Shown here: positions 54,671 to 62,637 of the stretch, one piece after another
How positions within the stretch are numbered: the stretch's first letter is position 1
Layout: every line of letters begins with the position of its first letter
Assembly (NCBI RefSeq): GCF_014646675.1
Contig: NZ_BMNS01000006.1
Coordinates: 265,775 to 329,774, forward strand
DNA length: 64,000 nucleotides
DNA from: Lutibacter litoralis
Lineage (GTDB): Bacteria > Bacteroidota > Bacteroidia > Flavobacteriales > Flavobacteriaceae
Direction: 5' to 3'
Made by a program: the position numbers and the translations under genes
The notes under the pieces: model-generated
The model's input: the letters and a program-made list of their open reading frames with translations, nothing else
Database searches by the model: none
Told to the model about the DNA's origin: nothing

Positions 54671-55708
54671 ATGAAGTTTTTAATCTATATATCTTTTGAA
54701 TACGGTTTTCCAATAGTACGACCATTACAAGCTGAAATTCTAAAACGGGGGTATCAAGTAGCTTGGTATATTGAAAATGAAGCTAGTAAGAAAAAATTAA
54801 AATCTTCTGAAAAACTACTTAAAACAGTAAAAGAAGTATTAGATTTTAAACCAAATGCTGTTTTAGTTGCCAGTAATGAGGTGCCCCACTTTTTCCCAGG
54901 AATTAAAGTGCAATTATTTCACGGATTCAGTGTTAATAAACGTTCAAAAGATAAAGGACATTTTAGAATTAGAGGTTTTTTCGATTTATATTGTACGCAA
55001 GGACCTTCTACAACAACATATTTTAAAGCATTAGAAAAAAAGCACAAACATTTTAAAGTTGTTGAAACTGGCTGGTCTAAAGTAGATGTGTTGTTTCACG
55101 TAACTAAAAATGTAGCAGTATCTAAACCTACTATTTTTATTGCTTCAACTTTTACAGAAAGACTGAGCTTAGCACATAATTCTGAAGTTTTTGATGAATT
55201 AGTAAAACTTATTGAAAATGAAGATTGGAATTGGATTGTAAACTTACATCCAAAAATGGATATAACAATTGTACATAAATTTCAACAATTAAATAGCTAT
55301 AGGAATGTCACCTATCTTCCGTATTTAGAAGATTTAGAACCTTTAAAACAAGCCGATGTAATGTTTACAGATACATCGTCAATAATTACCGAATTTATTA
55401 TTCAAAAAAAACCAGTAATTACATTTAATAATAACCTTCCTAATGATTGTTTTATCAATATAACAACTGCTGATGACTTAAAAAGCAGTATTGAATATGC
55501 CTTAAAAAGACCAGAAGAGTTAATGCAAAAGATTGAAAAATTTGTATTGGAAGAACATCCTTATTTTGATGGTAAGTCTAGCAAGAGAGTTATTGACGCT
55601 GTGGGAAATTTTATACATAATAACGAATTAGAAAAATTAAAACCCAAGCCTTTAAACCTTATTAGAAAATATAAAATGTGTAAAAAATTAAATTATTTTA
55701 AATTTTAA
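54671..55708 (+). CDS. CDP-glycerol glycerophosphotransferase-like / GT-B glycosyltransferase
   Basis: 345 residues, no signal peptide. H84 in QLFHG, H193 in NLHPK and D234-T-S-S237 followed by EFIIQKKPVI are the conserved points of the TagB/TagF-type CDP-glycerol glycerophosphotransferase family. In Bacteroidota, such proteins lie in surface glycan clusters and probably transfer a phospho-polyol or sugar during capsule or LPS assembly. A basic C-terminus (RKYKMCKKLNYFKF) may bind the membrane. The TupA-like gene follows after 105 bases. The donor is uncertain. Confidence 0.8.
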   Translation: MKFLIYISFEYGFPIVRPLQAEILKRGYQVAWYIENEASKKKLKSSEKLLKTVKEVLDFKPNAVLVASNEVPHFFPGIKVQLFHGFSVNKRSKDKGHFRIRGFFDLYCTQGPSTTTYFKALEKKHKHFKVVETGWSKVDVLFHVTKNVAVSKPTIFIASTFTERLSLAHNSEVFDELVKLIENEDWNWIVNLHPKMDITIVHKFQQLNSYRNVTYLPYLEDLEPLKQADVMFTDTSSIITEFIIQKKPVITFNNNLPNDCFINITTADDLKSSIEYALKRPEELMQKIEKFVLEEHPYFDGKSSKRVIDAVGNFIHNNELEKLKPKPLNLIRKYKMCKKLNYFKF

Positions 55709-55813
55709 TTGATTATAATAGCAACCTAAAAAGCAAATTTTAAATTAATAAACAAACTGTAATTGTAATTTGGACATTCCATCTGAATTCTAAAAAGCAT
55801 TAAAAAGCAATAG

Positions 55814-56716
55814 ATGAAATTAAAAAGAATAACCTATAGAGTTTTAAAAAATTTTAAATTCCTTCCTAACAGAAGACTGCTTAAAATAAGGTATAGATAT
55901 TATACAGATGAAAAGCTAAATCTTGAACATCCTAAAAAATTTAATGAAAAGATTACCTGGCTTAAATTACATTTTCACGTACCAATTTTAACCCAATTAG
56001 CTGACAAATTTTTGGTAAGAGAGTATGTTTCCAAAAAAATAGGGAATCAGTATTTAAACGAATTATACAAAGTGTATTATAATGTTGACGATATAAATTT
56101 TGATGAACTTCCTAATAGTTTTGTGTTAAAAGGTGCACACGGTAGCAGCTTAAATTTAATTGTAAAAGATAAAAGTAAGTTAGACATTACAGCTGCAAAA
56201 AAAGCCATGAATAAATGGATGAGCCATTGCCAATATAAAAAAGTTGGCTTAGAATGGGCTTATAAAAATATTGAACCTAAAATAATTGCAGAAAAATTTT
56301 TAGAAGAGGAAGGGAAAGAGGTTTTGTACGATTACAAATTCTTTTGCTTTAATGGCGAACCTAAATTTTTACAAATAGATATTGAACGTGGTATTAAAGA
56401 TTTTAGGTGTTTTTACGATTTAGATTGGAATTTATTGCCATTTTCTATCGTAACTAAAACTCAAATAGATTGTGAGGTTCCAAAACCTTCAAACTTTGAA
56501 GAAATGAAAACGTTGGCTAAAATCTTAGCAGATGATCTTCCTTTTGTGAGAGTAGATTTTTATTCAGTTAATCATAAAACTATTTTTGGAGAAATGACTT
56601 TTTATCCCGGAGATGGTAAAGAAATTTTCACACCTCATAAATACAATAGTATTATTGGTGATTATTTAACTTTACCAAAAATTCCAGAAGAGCATAAAAT
56701 TATTACAGTTTTTTAA
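55814..56716 (+). CDS. TupA-like ATP-grasp protein
   Basis: 300 residues, cytoplasmic. The segments YRYYTDEKLNLEHPKKFNEKI-type start, ADKFLVREYV, FVLKGAHGSS and YDYKFFCFNGEPKFLQID are typical of the TupA-like ATP-grasp family found in teichuronopeptide and capsule clusters. The family is expected to ligate an amino acid or similar group to a polysaccharide using ATP, but the substrate here is not known. It lies directly before tsaC (13-base gap) and shares the cluster with glycan export genes. Confidence 0.85.
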   Translation: MKLKRITYRVLKNFKFLPNRRLLKIRYRYYTDEKLNLEHPKKFNEKITWLKLHFHVPILTQLADKFLVREYVSKKIGNQYLNELYKVYYNVDDINFDELPNSFVLKGAHGSSLNLIVKDKSKLDITAAKKAMNKWMSHCQYKKVGLEWAYKNIEPKIIAEKFLEEEGKEVLYDYKFFCFNGEPKFLQIDIERGIKDFRCFYDLDWNLLPFSIVTKTQIDCEVPKPSNFEEMKTLAKILADDLPFVRVDFYSVNHKTIFGEMTFYPGDGKEIFTPHKYNSIIGDYLTLPKIPEEHKIITVF

Positions 56717-56729
56717 GAGTATACTATAA

Positions 56730-57290
56730 ATGTTACAAGAAATTAAAAATAGCCTAGAAACACTTCAGCAGGATAAAGTTTTATTATATCCAACTGATAC
56801 TGTTTGGGGAATTGGTTGCGATGCGACTTCTGAACCAGCAGTAAAAAAAATTTATAACATTAAACAACGTGCAGAAAGTAAGAGTTTAATAATTTTAGTA
56901 GACAGTGTTGAAATGTTACAACACTATGTACCTACTATTTCCAATAAAATTATTAAGTTATTGACTACAACTTCAAAGCCAACAACTATAATTTATAACA
57001 AGCCAAAAGGTTTGGCAAAAAACGTTGTTGCTGCAGATAATACCGTAGCAATTAGAATTGTTCAAAATAAATTTTGCCAAGAATTAATTGCTCAGTTTGG
57101 AAAACCCATAGTTTCAACTTCTGCAAATGTTAGTGGAAATGAAACTCCAAAAAGTTTTAAAGAAATAGAGGAATCAATTTTGAACAGCGTGGACTATAGT
57201 GTAAATTTGCAGCGCGAAGCGGTAAACGAGAAATCATCTACTATTTTAAAAGTAGCTGAGAATGGAGATATTAGTGTACTTCGTGAATAA
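56730..57290 (+). CDS. tsaC: Threonylcarbamoyl-AMP synthase (Sua5/YrdC/YciO family)
   Basis: 186 residues, single YrdC domain with no C-terminal Sua5 domain. Makes threonylcarbamoyl-AMP for the t6A37 modification of ANN-decoding tRNAs. LLYPTDTVWGIGCDAT, KIYNIKQRAESKSLIILV, and SAN motif in PIVSTSANVSGNETPKSF are all present. Housekeeping gene that shares its transcript with the upstream glycan genes only by position. Confidence 0.93.
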   Translation: MLQEIKNSLETLQQDKVLLYPTDTVWGIGCDATSEPAVKKIYNIKQRAESKSLIILVDSVEMLQHYVPTISNKIIKLLTTTSKPTTIIYNKPKGLAKNVVAADNTVAIRIVQNKFCQELIAQFGKPIVSTSANVSGNETPKSFKEIEESILNSVDYSVNLQREAVNEKSSTILKVAENGDISVLRE

Positions 57291-57370
57291 ATTAATGGTG
57301 TAGCAATAGTGTCTGTATAAACAGACAAATCTTTAGGTTCAGCCTAGCTAATCCATAGAGTGTTAAAAAT

Positions 57371-57992
57371 AGATTCCTGCCTACGCAGGAATGACATCAG
57401 TGACAAGATTAAATAACGTTGTCATTCCTGTGAAAACAGGAATCTATAAAAATCATTGTAAATGTAAACGATACATCAATATTATGTGTATATTTTGGCA
57501 AGTAAAATACGAGGAACATTATATATTGGAATAACGAACAATTTGCAACGAAGAGTTTATGAACATAAAACTGGAGGTATAGAAGGATTTACACAAAAAT
57601 ATGGAGTACATAAATTAATGTATTTCGAAACTTTTCAAAGTATTGATGAAGCAATAAACAGAGAAAAGAATTTAAAAAAATGGAAGCGTGATTGGAAAAT
57701 TAAATTGATTGAAGAAGAAAATAAAAAATGGCTCGATCTTTCGAATGATTGGTATAACGATATTTTAATAGACTAGTATAGATTCATGCCTACGCAGGAA
57801 TGACAAAAGATTAAACAACAAATTAAGGTCACCCTGAATTTATTTCAGGGTCTCATCATAATTAGTCATAGATGATGAGATGCTGAATCAAGTTCAGCAC
57901 GACGTATGACAAAATTGATTTACACTGTCATTCCTGTGAAAACAGGAATCCATATAATGTAAAAAATAGATTCCTGCCTACGCAGGAATGAC
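57371..57992. repeat. Array of five short palindromic REP-like elements flanking the GIY-YIG gene
   Basis: Copies at 57371-57395, 57421-57446, 57781-57804, 57927-57950 and 57969-57992. Three have arms ATTCCTGC/GCAGGAAT around CTAC, two have ATTCCTGT/ACAGGAAT around GAAA, and all are bordered by GTCA or TGAC. Between the third and fourth lies a different pair of palindromes (CCCTGAA/TTCAGGG and TGCTGAA/TTCAGCA, about 57827-57910). Two elements precede and three follow the GIY-YIG gene. Confidence 0.85.
57486..57776 (+). CDS. GIY-YIG nuclease domain protein
   Basis: 96 residues from a GTG at 57486. Conserved points: YIG (13-15), RR (22-23) in LQRRVYEHK, and E60 with K61-N62 in NREKNLKKWKR. Typical relatives begin M-x-QYYVYIL; here the in-frame upstream codons read ATA CAT CAA TAT TAT GTG, so an ancestral ATG may have become ATA. 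The family are small site-specific or repair-type endonucleases of uncertain role. The gene sits entirely within palindromic REP-like repeats. Could still be functional, as the key residues are intact. Confidence 0.8.
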   Translation: MYILASKIRGTLYIGITNNLQRRVYEHKTGGIEGFTQKYGVHKLMYFETFQSIDEAINREKNLKKWKRDWKIKLIEEENKKWLDLSNDWYNDILID

Positions 57993-58020
57993 AAAAACAA
58001 GAAAGTAAACAACATATAAA

Positions 58021-58620
58021 ATGAAAATAGATTTCAACAAAAACAGCGATGGTTTAGTACCAGCAATAATTCAAGACTTTGTAACAAGACAGGTTTTAAT
58101 GTTGGGTTATATGAATAAAGAAGCATACGAAAAAACTGTTGCAACAGGAAAAGTAACTTTTTTTAGTAGAACCAAAAATAGATTGTGGACAAAAGGTGAA
58201 GAAAGTGGTAATTTTTTAAACCTAGTTTCTATAAAAAATGATTGTGACAGCGATTCACTTTTAATTAAGGTAAAACCAGTTGGACCAACCTGCCATAAAG
58301 GATCAGATACTTGTTGGGATGAAACCAACGAACCATCTTTCGGATTTCTTTCGGAGCTTGAAAGTGTCATAACTGGAAGAAGGTTAAATGCAGATGCTGA
58401 AAAGAGCTATGTTGCTTCGTTATTTAAAAAAGGTATCAATAAAATCGCCCAAAAAGTAGGTGAAGAAGCTGTAGAAATAGTAATTGAGGCTAAAGATAAT
58501 AACGATGAATTATTCTTAAATGAAGGTGCAGATTTATTATTTCATTATTTAATTTTACTTCAGGCTAAAGGTTATACTTTAAAAGATATTGTAAAAATAT
58601 TAGAAGGAAGACATTCATAG
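58021..58620 (+). CDS. hisIE: Bifunctional phosphoribosyl-AMP cyclohydrolase / phosphoribosyl-ATP pyrophosphatase
   Basis: 199 residues. HisI part (about 1-105) with MLGYMNKEAYEKT, TKGEESGNF, and the metal-binding DCDSD and CHKGSDTCW; HisE part (about 108-199) with GINKIAQKVGEEAVE and NEGADLLFHYL. Catalyses steps two and three of histidine synthesis. The rest of the his operon is not in the window, and the gene is bordered on both sides by REP-like repeats, so it seems detached from its usual operon. No clear promoter seen. Confidence 0.96.
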   Translation: MKIDFNKNSDGLVPAIIQDFVTRQVLMLGYMNKEAYEKTVATGKVTFFSRTKNRLWTKGEESGNFLNLVSIKNDCDSDSLLIKVKPVGPTCHKGSDTCWDETNEPSFGFLSELESVITGRRLNADAEKSYVASLFKKGINKIAQKVGEEAVEIVIEAKDNNDELFLNEGADLLFHYLILLQAKGYTLKDIVKILEGRHS

Positions 58621-58636
58621 AAGTACGGATTATGAA

Positions 58637-58801
58637 CGTCATTGCGAGATTTTGATAAAAATCGTGGCAATCTGTTAGTTAGGAGCGAAAGTAACATTGT
58701 AAGCTATATTCAAAAGATTACTTCGACGTGCCACTCCTCGTAATGACGTTGCTATTTGAACCGTCATTGCGAGATTTTTGATAAAAAATCGTGGCAATCT
58801 G
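58637..58801. repeat. REP doublet (GTCATTGCGAG type)
   Basis: CGTCATTGCGAG starts at 58637 and again near 58763, each followed by an internal AT hairpin (GATTTTTGATAAAAAATC in the second copy) and GTGGCAATCTG. Between them is a partial inverted copy (CACTCCTCGTAATGACG, about 58731-58748). This is the classic REP word found in many bacteria. Confidence 0.85.
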
Positions 58802-58938
58802 TTTTTTGTAAAAAAATGTTCATTTCATTGATATACACAATTCCTTTTATTTTCCCGTTGAAAAAAAGTATATTTACCATTAGTAAAAAATAAACCCTTA
58901 TAAAAGAGTATTATCTGTTGTATACTATGATTAAGTTT

Positions 58939-59059
58939 CGTCAATTCGAATGAATTTTCAGCCTTTTTAGGCTTAAAATTAGTATCGAGAATAGCTGTCT
59001 TATTGAAACACAAAAGAGTTCTCGATACAATTTTTTATCAAAAATCACTCGAACTGACG
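58939..59059. repeat. Palindromic REP-like element, copy 2
   Basis: Bounded by CGTCAATTCGAA (58939-58950) and CTCGAACTGACG (59048-59059). Internal GCCTTTTTAGGC hairpin, AGTATCGAGAATAG and AGTTCTCGATAC. Same order and spacing as 35847-35966, and similarly about 53 bases before a start codon, with ATTTAAATAAC shared just after it. Confidence 0.75.
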
Positions 59060-59112
59060 TTGCATTAATTTAAATAACCAAAATGCACAACGAGTGAGTA
59101 TTATCTTCATAT

Positions 59113-59982
59113 ATGAATACAAAACTGTCAAATAAAGATGAATGGTTATTTGAAATAACTCCTAAAAATAAGTTACTTAGCTTAAATTTAAAAGAAGTTT
59201 GGCAATACCGTGATTTATTAATGCTATTTGTAAAGCGTGATGTAATTACAGTATACAAACAAACCATTTTAGGACCACTTTGGTATTTAATTCAGCCGTT
59301 GTTTACTTCTATTATTTTTACCATCATTTTTAATAATATTGCAGGAATTAAAACAGGCGGAATTCCTCCTTTCTTATTTAATTTAGCAGGAGTTACCTCT
59401 TGGAATTATTTTAAGGCTTGTTTAACTTCAACATCAGATACTTTTAAAAAAAATGCTGGAATTTTCGGGAAAGTATATTTTCCAAGAATTATAATGCCTT
59501 TATCTAATGTAATTTCTAATTTATTGAAGTTTGGAATTCAATTACTTATTTTAATAGGATTCTATGGCTATTTTATATTAAAGGGATTTGCAATAAGTCC
59601 GAATATTTCCATACTATTTTTACCATTTTTGGTGGTTGTAATGGCCTTATTAGGACTTGGATTGGGAATGCTAATTTCATCTATGGTAACAAAATATAGA
59701 GATTTATCGTTTTTGGTAACCTTTGGTGTACAATTACTAATGTATGTTTCAGCTGTAATGTATCCAATGTCTATAGTAAAAGAAAAACTTGGTGATATTT
59801 CGTGGATAGTGGAATACAACCCAATGGCACATATTATAGAAACATCCAGGTATATGTTATTAAATGAAGGAGATTTAAACAGTAAGGGAATCTTGTTTTC
59901 AGTTATATTTACACTTGTTGTTTTTTTAGCTGGATTGGTGATTTTTAATAAGACGGAGAAAAGTTTTATTGATACGGTATAG
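59113..59982 (+). CDS. wzm: ABC-2 type polysaccharide export permease
   Basis: 289 residues, six predicted transmembrane helices. YRDLLMLFVKRDVITVYKQTILGPLWYLIQP near the N-terminus and the closing FNKTEKSFIDTV are typical of Wzm/TagG-type permeases. With the Wzt ATPase it exports a finished lipid-linked O-antigen or capsule chain to the periplasm. Unusually, its partner gene is not adjacent: about 715 bases with repeats and a four-helix-bundle gene intervene. Confidence 0.94.
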   Translation: MNTKLSNKDEWLFEITPKNKLLSLNLKEVWQYRDLLMLFVKRDVITVYKQTILGPLWYLIQPLFTSIIFTIIFNNIAGIKTGGIPPFLFNLAGVTSWNYFKACLTSTSDTFKKNAGIFGKVYFPRIIMPLSNVISNLLKFGIQLLILIGFYGYFILKGFAISPNISILFLPFLVVVMALLGLGLGMLISSMVTKYRDLSFLVTFGVQLLMYVSAVMYPMSIVKEKLGDISWIVEYNPMAHIIETSRYMLLNEGDLNSKGILFSVIFTLVVFLAGLVIFNKTEKSFIDTV

Positions 59983-59985
59983 TAT

Positions 59986-60118
59986 GTGAGAAGTCAAACG
60001 TCGAACGTCGAAAGTGAGAAGTGAATAGTGAGAAGTCAATAGTGAGAAGTGAGAAGTCAGAAGTCAATAGTGAGACGTCAATAGTGAGAAGTCGTCTCAC
60101 GAAATACGTCTCACGAAA
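59986..60118. repeat. Degenerate short-word repeats with inverted end, left of the four-helix-bundle gene
   Basis: Begins GTGAGAAGTCAAACGTC (59986-60002), then many variants of GTGAGAAGT, CAATAGT and CAGAAGT, and closes with inverted copies: GTGAGACGT (60070-60078) pairs with ACGTCTCAC (60106-60114). The run starts three bases after the wzm stop. Confidence 0.8.
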
Positions 60119-60130
60119 AAATAAGAAAAA

Positions 60131-60478
60131 ATGAATCATAAAGAGTTAGATGTTTGGAAGAAAAGTATGGATTTGGTTGAATTGATTTATAAATTTTCAA
60201 GTTCATTTCCAGAAAATGAGAAGTTTGGTTTAACTAGTCAAATAAGAAGAGCTGCTGTTTCAGTTCCTTCAAATATTGCAGAAGGTGCAGGAAGAAAAGG
60301 AGATAAAGAGTTTGTTCAGTTTCTTCATATTGCTTTAGGTTCCCTTTCTGAAATAGAAACTCAATATCTAATTGCAGTTAGGTTAAATTATACTGAGAAA
60401 AATAATAATATTGAAGTATTAATAAACGATGTTAAAAGGTTAATATTAGGATTTAGAAATTATTTAAGAAAAACGTGA
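60131..60478 (+). CDS. Four-helix-bundle protein, 23S rRNA intervening-sequence family
   Basis: 115 residues. KELDVWKKSMDLVELIYK, GLTSQIRRAAVSVPSNIAEG and FLHIALGSLSEIETQ are the family signature (four helix bundle, TIGR02436-like). Members were first found in intervening sequences of 23S rRNA genes; free-standing copies are common in Bacteroidota, and the related Avd protein works with diversity-generating reverse transcriptases. No rRNA or reverse transcriptase is present here. Its stop codon overlaps the first base words of the right-hand repeat (GTGAGAAGT from 60475). It lies between wzm and wzt with repeats on both sides. Confidence 0.9.
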   Translation: MNHKELDVWKKSMDLVELIYKFSSSFPENEKFGLTSQIRRAAVSVPSNIAEGAGRKGDKEFVQFLHIALGSLSEIETQYLIAVRLNYTEKNNNIEVLINDVKRLILGFRNYLRKT

Positions 60479-60573
60479 GAAGTCAAACGTCAGAAGTTAG
60501 AAGTTAGAAGTTAGAAGTGAAAAGTGAGAAGTCAAACGTCAGAAGTTAGAAGTGAGAAGTGAGAAGTGAGGAA
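60475..60573. repeat. Degenerate short-word repeats, right of the four-helix-bundle gene
   Basis: GTGAGAAGTCAAACGTC at 60475-60491 and again at 60524-60540, identical to the word that begins the left array, with TAGAAGT and GAGAAGT variants around. It runs into the 37-base tandem repeat. Confidence 0.8.
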
Positions 60574-60684
60574 CCGTCTCACGTCTGACGAAAATACGTC
60601 TTACGAACAACCGTCTCACGTCTGACGAAAATACGTCTTACGAACAACCGTCTCACGTCTGACGAAAAGACGTTTCACGAAATA
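60574..60684. repeat. 37-base tandem repeat, about three copies
   Basis: Units at 60574-60610, 60611-60647 (identical) and 60648-60684 (diverged at its end). Each begins CCGTCTCACGTCTGACG, the inverted form of the GTGAGACGT words in the other arrays, so the strand could fold against them. The last copy ends 13 bases before the wzt ATG. Confidence 0.88.
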
Positions 60685-60697
60685 ACGAGTGAATGCA

Positions 60698-61975
60698 ATG
60701 AACGAAGTTATATTAAAAATAGAAAACCTAAGCAAACAATACCGCCTTGGAACGGTAGGTACAGGTACGTTAAGCCACGACCTAAACCGTTGGTGGCATA
60801 AGGTGCGTGGAAAAGAAGATCCGTTTTTAAAAATTGGAGATACCAATGATAGGGCATCTAAAGGAACTTCAGACTATGTTTGGGCTTTAAAAGATATTAA
60901 TATTGAAGTTAAAAGAGGTGAAGCACTTGGTATTATAGGTAAAAATGGCGCAGGAAAATCTACTTTATTAAAAATACTTTCGAAAGTTACAGGACCTACT
61001 ACGGGTAGTATTAAATCTAGAGGTCGCATTGCTTCATTATTAGAAGTTGGTACTGGTTTTCATCCTGAATTGACAGGAAAAGAAAACATCTATTTAAACG
61101 GGGCAATTTTAGGAATGACCAAAGCCGAAATTAATGCAAAATACGACGAAATTGTTGAGTTTTCTGGCTGTGAGCGTTATATAGATACTCCTGTAAAACG
61201 TTACTCCAGTGGAATGACAGTGCGTTTAGCTTTTGCGGTAGCTGCATTTTTAGAACCTGATATTTTAGTAATAGATGAAGTATTAGCAGTTGGTGATGCC
61301 GAATTTCAAAAAAAAGCCATTGGTAAAATGCAAGATATTAGCAGAGGAGAAGGGAGAACGGTATTGTTTGTGAGTCATAATATGGCAGCTGTGAAGAATT
61401 TGTGTACTAAATGTGTTGTTTTGGAACATGGAGGTATTGTTTTTGAAGGGGAAACAGAGGATAGTCTTAATTACTACCTATCTAACACACGAAGCATAAA
61501 GAGAGGAATATCAATAATTGACGATTCTCATAGAAGAAGAATAACATCAAGAAAAATTGAATTAGTTAAAATAGTTTCAAAATGTACGAATATAACTGTT
61601 AGAAGTGAAATGGATTTTGATATTTATTTAAAAGTTAATGAAAAAGATGATAGAAAAGTTTGTTTAACGGGCACTATTTGTAATGATAAAGAAATGGAAT
61701 TAGGATCATTTTTCTCAAAACCGTTTCTAATTTCTAAAGATGAGATAGTTGTAAATTTATCTATTATTAATCATAACCTTTCTATAGGAAACTACTATTT
61801 AAATATCTCAATATCAATTGGAGATATTAAAAATTCTAATCTTGAAGTTATTGATCACGCATATGAAGTAATAGGTTTTGAGGTGCTAAATGAAGATGTT
61901 GTAGATAATTATGTGATAAAATGGAATAAATCTTGGGGTGATATTTTTTTTGATACTAAAATTGAAATTTATTAA
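60698..61975 (+). CDS. wzt: Polysaccharide ABC transporter ATPase with C-terminal substrate-recognition domain
   Basis: 425 residues from the ATG at 60698 (a GTG at 60689 would add three). N-terminal ABC domain (1-245): Walker A GKNGAGKST (81-89), SSGM signature (170-173), Walker B ILVIDE (189-194). A long N-terminal insertion (about 25-55) is normal for TagH/Wzt types. The C-terminal domain (about 270-425) is beta-rich, like Wzt domains that recognise the chain terminus. Couples ATP hydrolysis to export with Wzm. The upstream tandem repeat reaches almost to its start codon and may hold or replace its translation signals. Confidence 0.94.
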   Translation: MNEVILKIENLSKQYRLGTVGTGTLSHDLNRWWHKVRGKEDPFLKIGDTNDRASKGTSDYVWALKDINIEVKRGEALGIIGKNGAGKSTLLKILSKVTGPTTGSIKSRGRIASLLEVGTGFHPELTGKENIYLNGAILGMTKAEINAKYDEIVEFSGCERYIDTPVKRYSSGMTVRLAFAVAAFLEPDILVIDEVLAVGDAEFQKKAIGKMQDISRGEGRTVLFVSHNMAAVKNLCTKCVVLEHGGIVFEGETEDSLNYYLSNTRSIKRGISIIDDSHRRRITSRKIELVKIVSKCTNITVRSEMDFDIYLKVNEKDDRKVCLTGTICNDKEMELGSFFSKPFLISKDEIVVNLSIINHNLSIGNYYLNISISIGDIKNSNLEVIDHAYEVIGFEVLNEDVVDNYVIKWNKSWGDIFFDTKIEIY

Positions 61976-61977
61976 AA

Positions 61978-62637
61978 ATGAGTTTATTCAATCAATCCTA
62001 CATAGGACTTAGAAACGATTTGTTAAAACATGTCAAGGGATGTGCTGAAAGCATACTTGACGTAGGTTGTGCAAGTGGAGTGAATGGGAAATATTTATTG
62101 GATAAGGGAATTGCAAGCACTGTTTATGGTATCGAATATGATGATGAAATGAGCTCTATAGCTGAAAAATCATATACTAAAATATTTCGTGGAGATTTAA
62201 ATTCTGAAATTTTCAGAAAAATCATTTTGGATGATGCTCCTCAATTTGATTATATATTATTTGGTGACATTTTAGAACATTTAGTTTACCCTCTTAAGGT
62301 TTTAAATGAACTTAAGGCACTATTAAAACCTAAAGGTAAAGTAATTATCTCATTGCCTAATATTGCCCATATTGAATTATTTATTCAAGTATATTTCAAA
62401 GGTACATTCCCTCAAAACTCGAGAGGAATATTTGATAAAACGCATTTAAGGTGGTTTACTAAAAAAGATGCATACAAATTAATTGAAGATTCAGAGTTGA
62501 AGATTATTAGATATGAAAGAAACTATAGGTCGCGTGATGCAATTGGCTCTAAATTCGATTGGAAGTATAAGTTGTTGAGGTTAATTGATAAAGATTTAGT
62601 CACTTTTCAGCATATAATAGTTTGTGAACATGTTTAA
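61978..62637 (+). CDS. Class I SAM-dependent methyltransferase
   Basis: 219 residues. SAM-binding motif LDVGCASGVNG (27-37), an acidic residue near 55 in YGIEYDDE, and FGDILEHLVYP typical of Methyltransf_11/23 proteins in glycan clusters. Two bases after wzt. Possibly methylates a sugar or caps the chain, which some Wzt systems recognise as an export signal; that link is inference. Confidence 0.9.
   Translation: MSLFNQSYIGLRNDLLKHVKGCAESILDVGCASGVNGKYLLDKGIASTVYGIEYDDEMSSIAEKSYTKIFRGDLNSEIFRKIILDDAPQFDYILFGDILEHLVYPLKVLNELKALLKPKGKVIISLPNIAHIELFIQVYFKGTFPQNSRGIFDKTHLRWFTKKDAYKLIEDSELKIIRYERNYRSRDAIGSKFDWKYKLLRLIDKDLVTFQHIIVCEHV

Larger units (their letters stand above)
58621..59112. other. 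Intergenic region composed mainly of repeats
   Basis: 492 bases without a gene. It holds the REP doublet at 58637-58801 and the palindromic element copy 2 at 58939-59059; the rest is AT-rich. Nothing coding. Confidence 0.7.

Noticed and set aside
60131..60478. Diversity-generating retroelement (Avd-like protein)
   Set aside because: No reverse transcriptase, template repeat or variable-repeat target gene nearby; the protein fits the 23S-IVS family better.
60131..60478. An rRNA gene or intervening sequence in situ
   Set aside because: Flanking DNA is wzm, repeats and wzt; no 23S sequence is seen.
60574..60684. CRISPR-like direct repeats
   Set aside because: The 37-base units abut each other with no spacers, and there are no cas genes.
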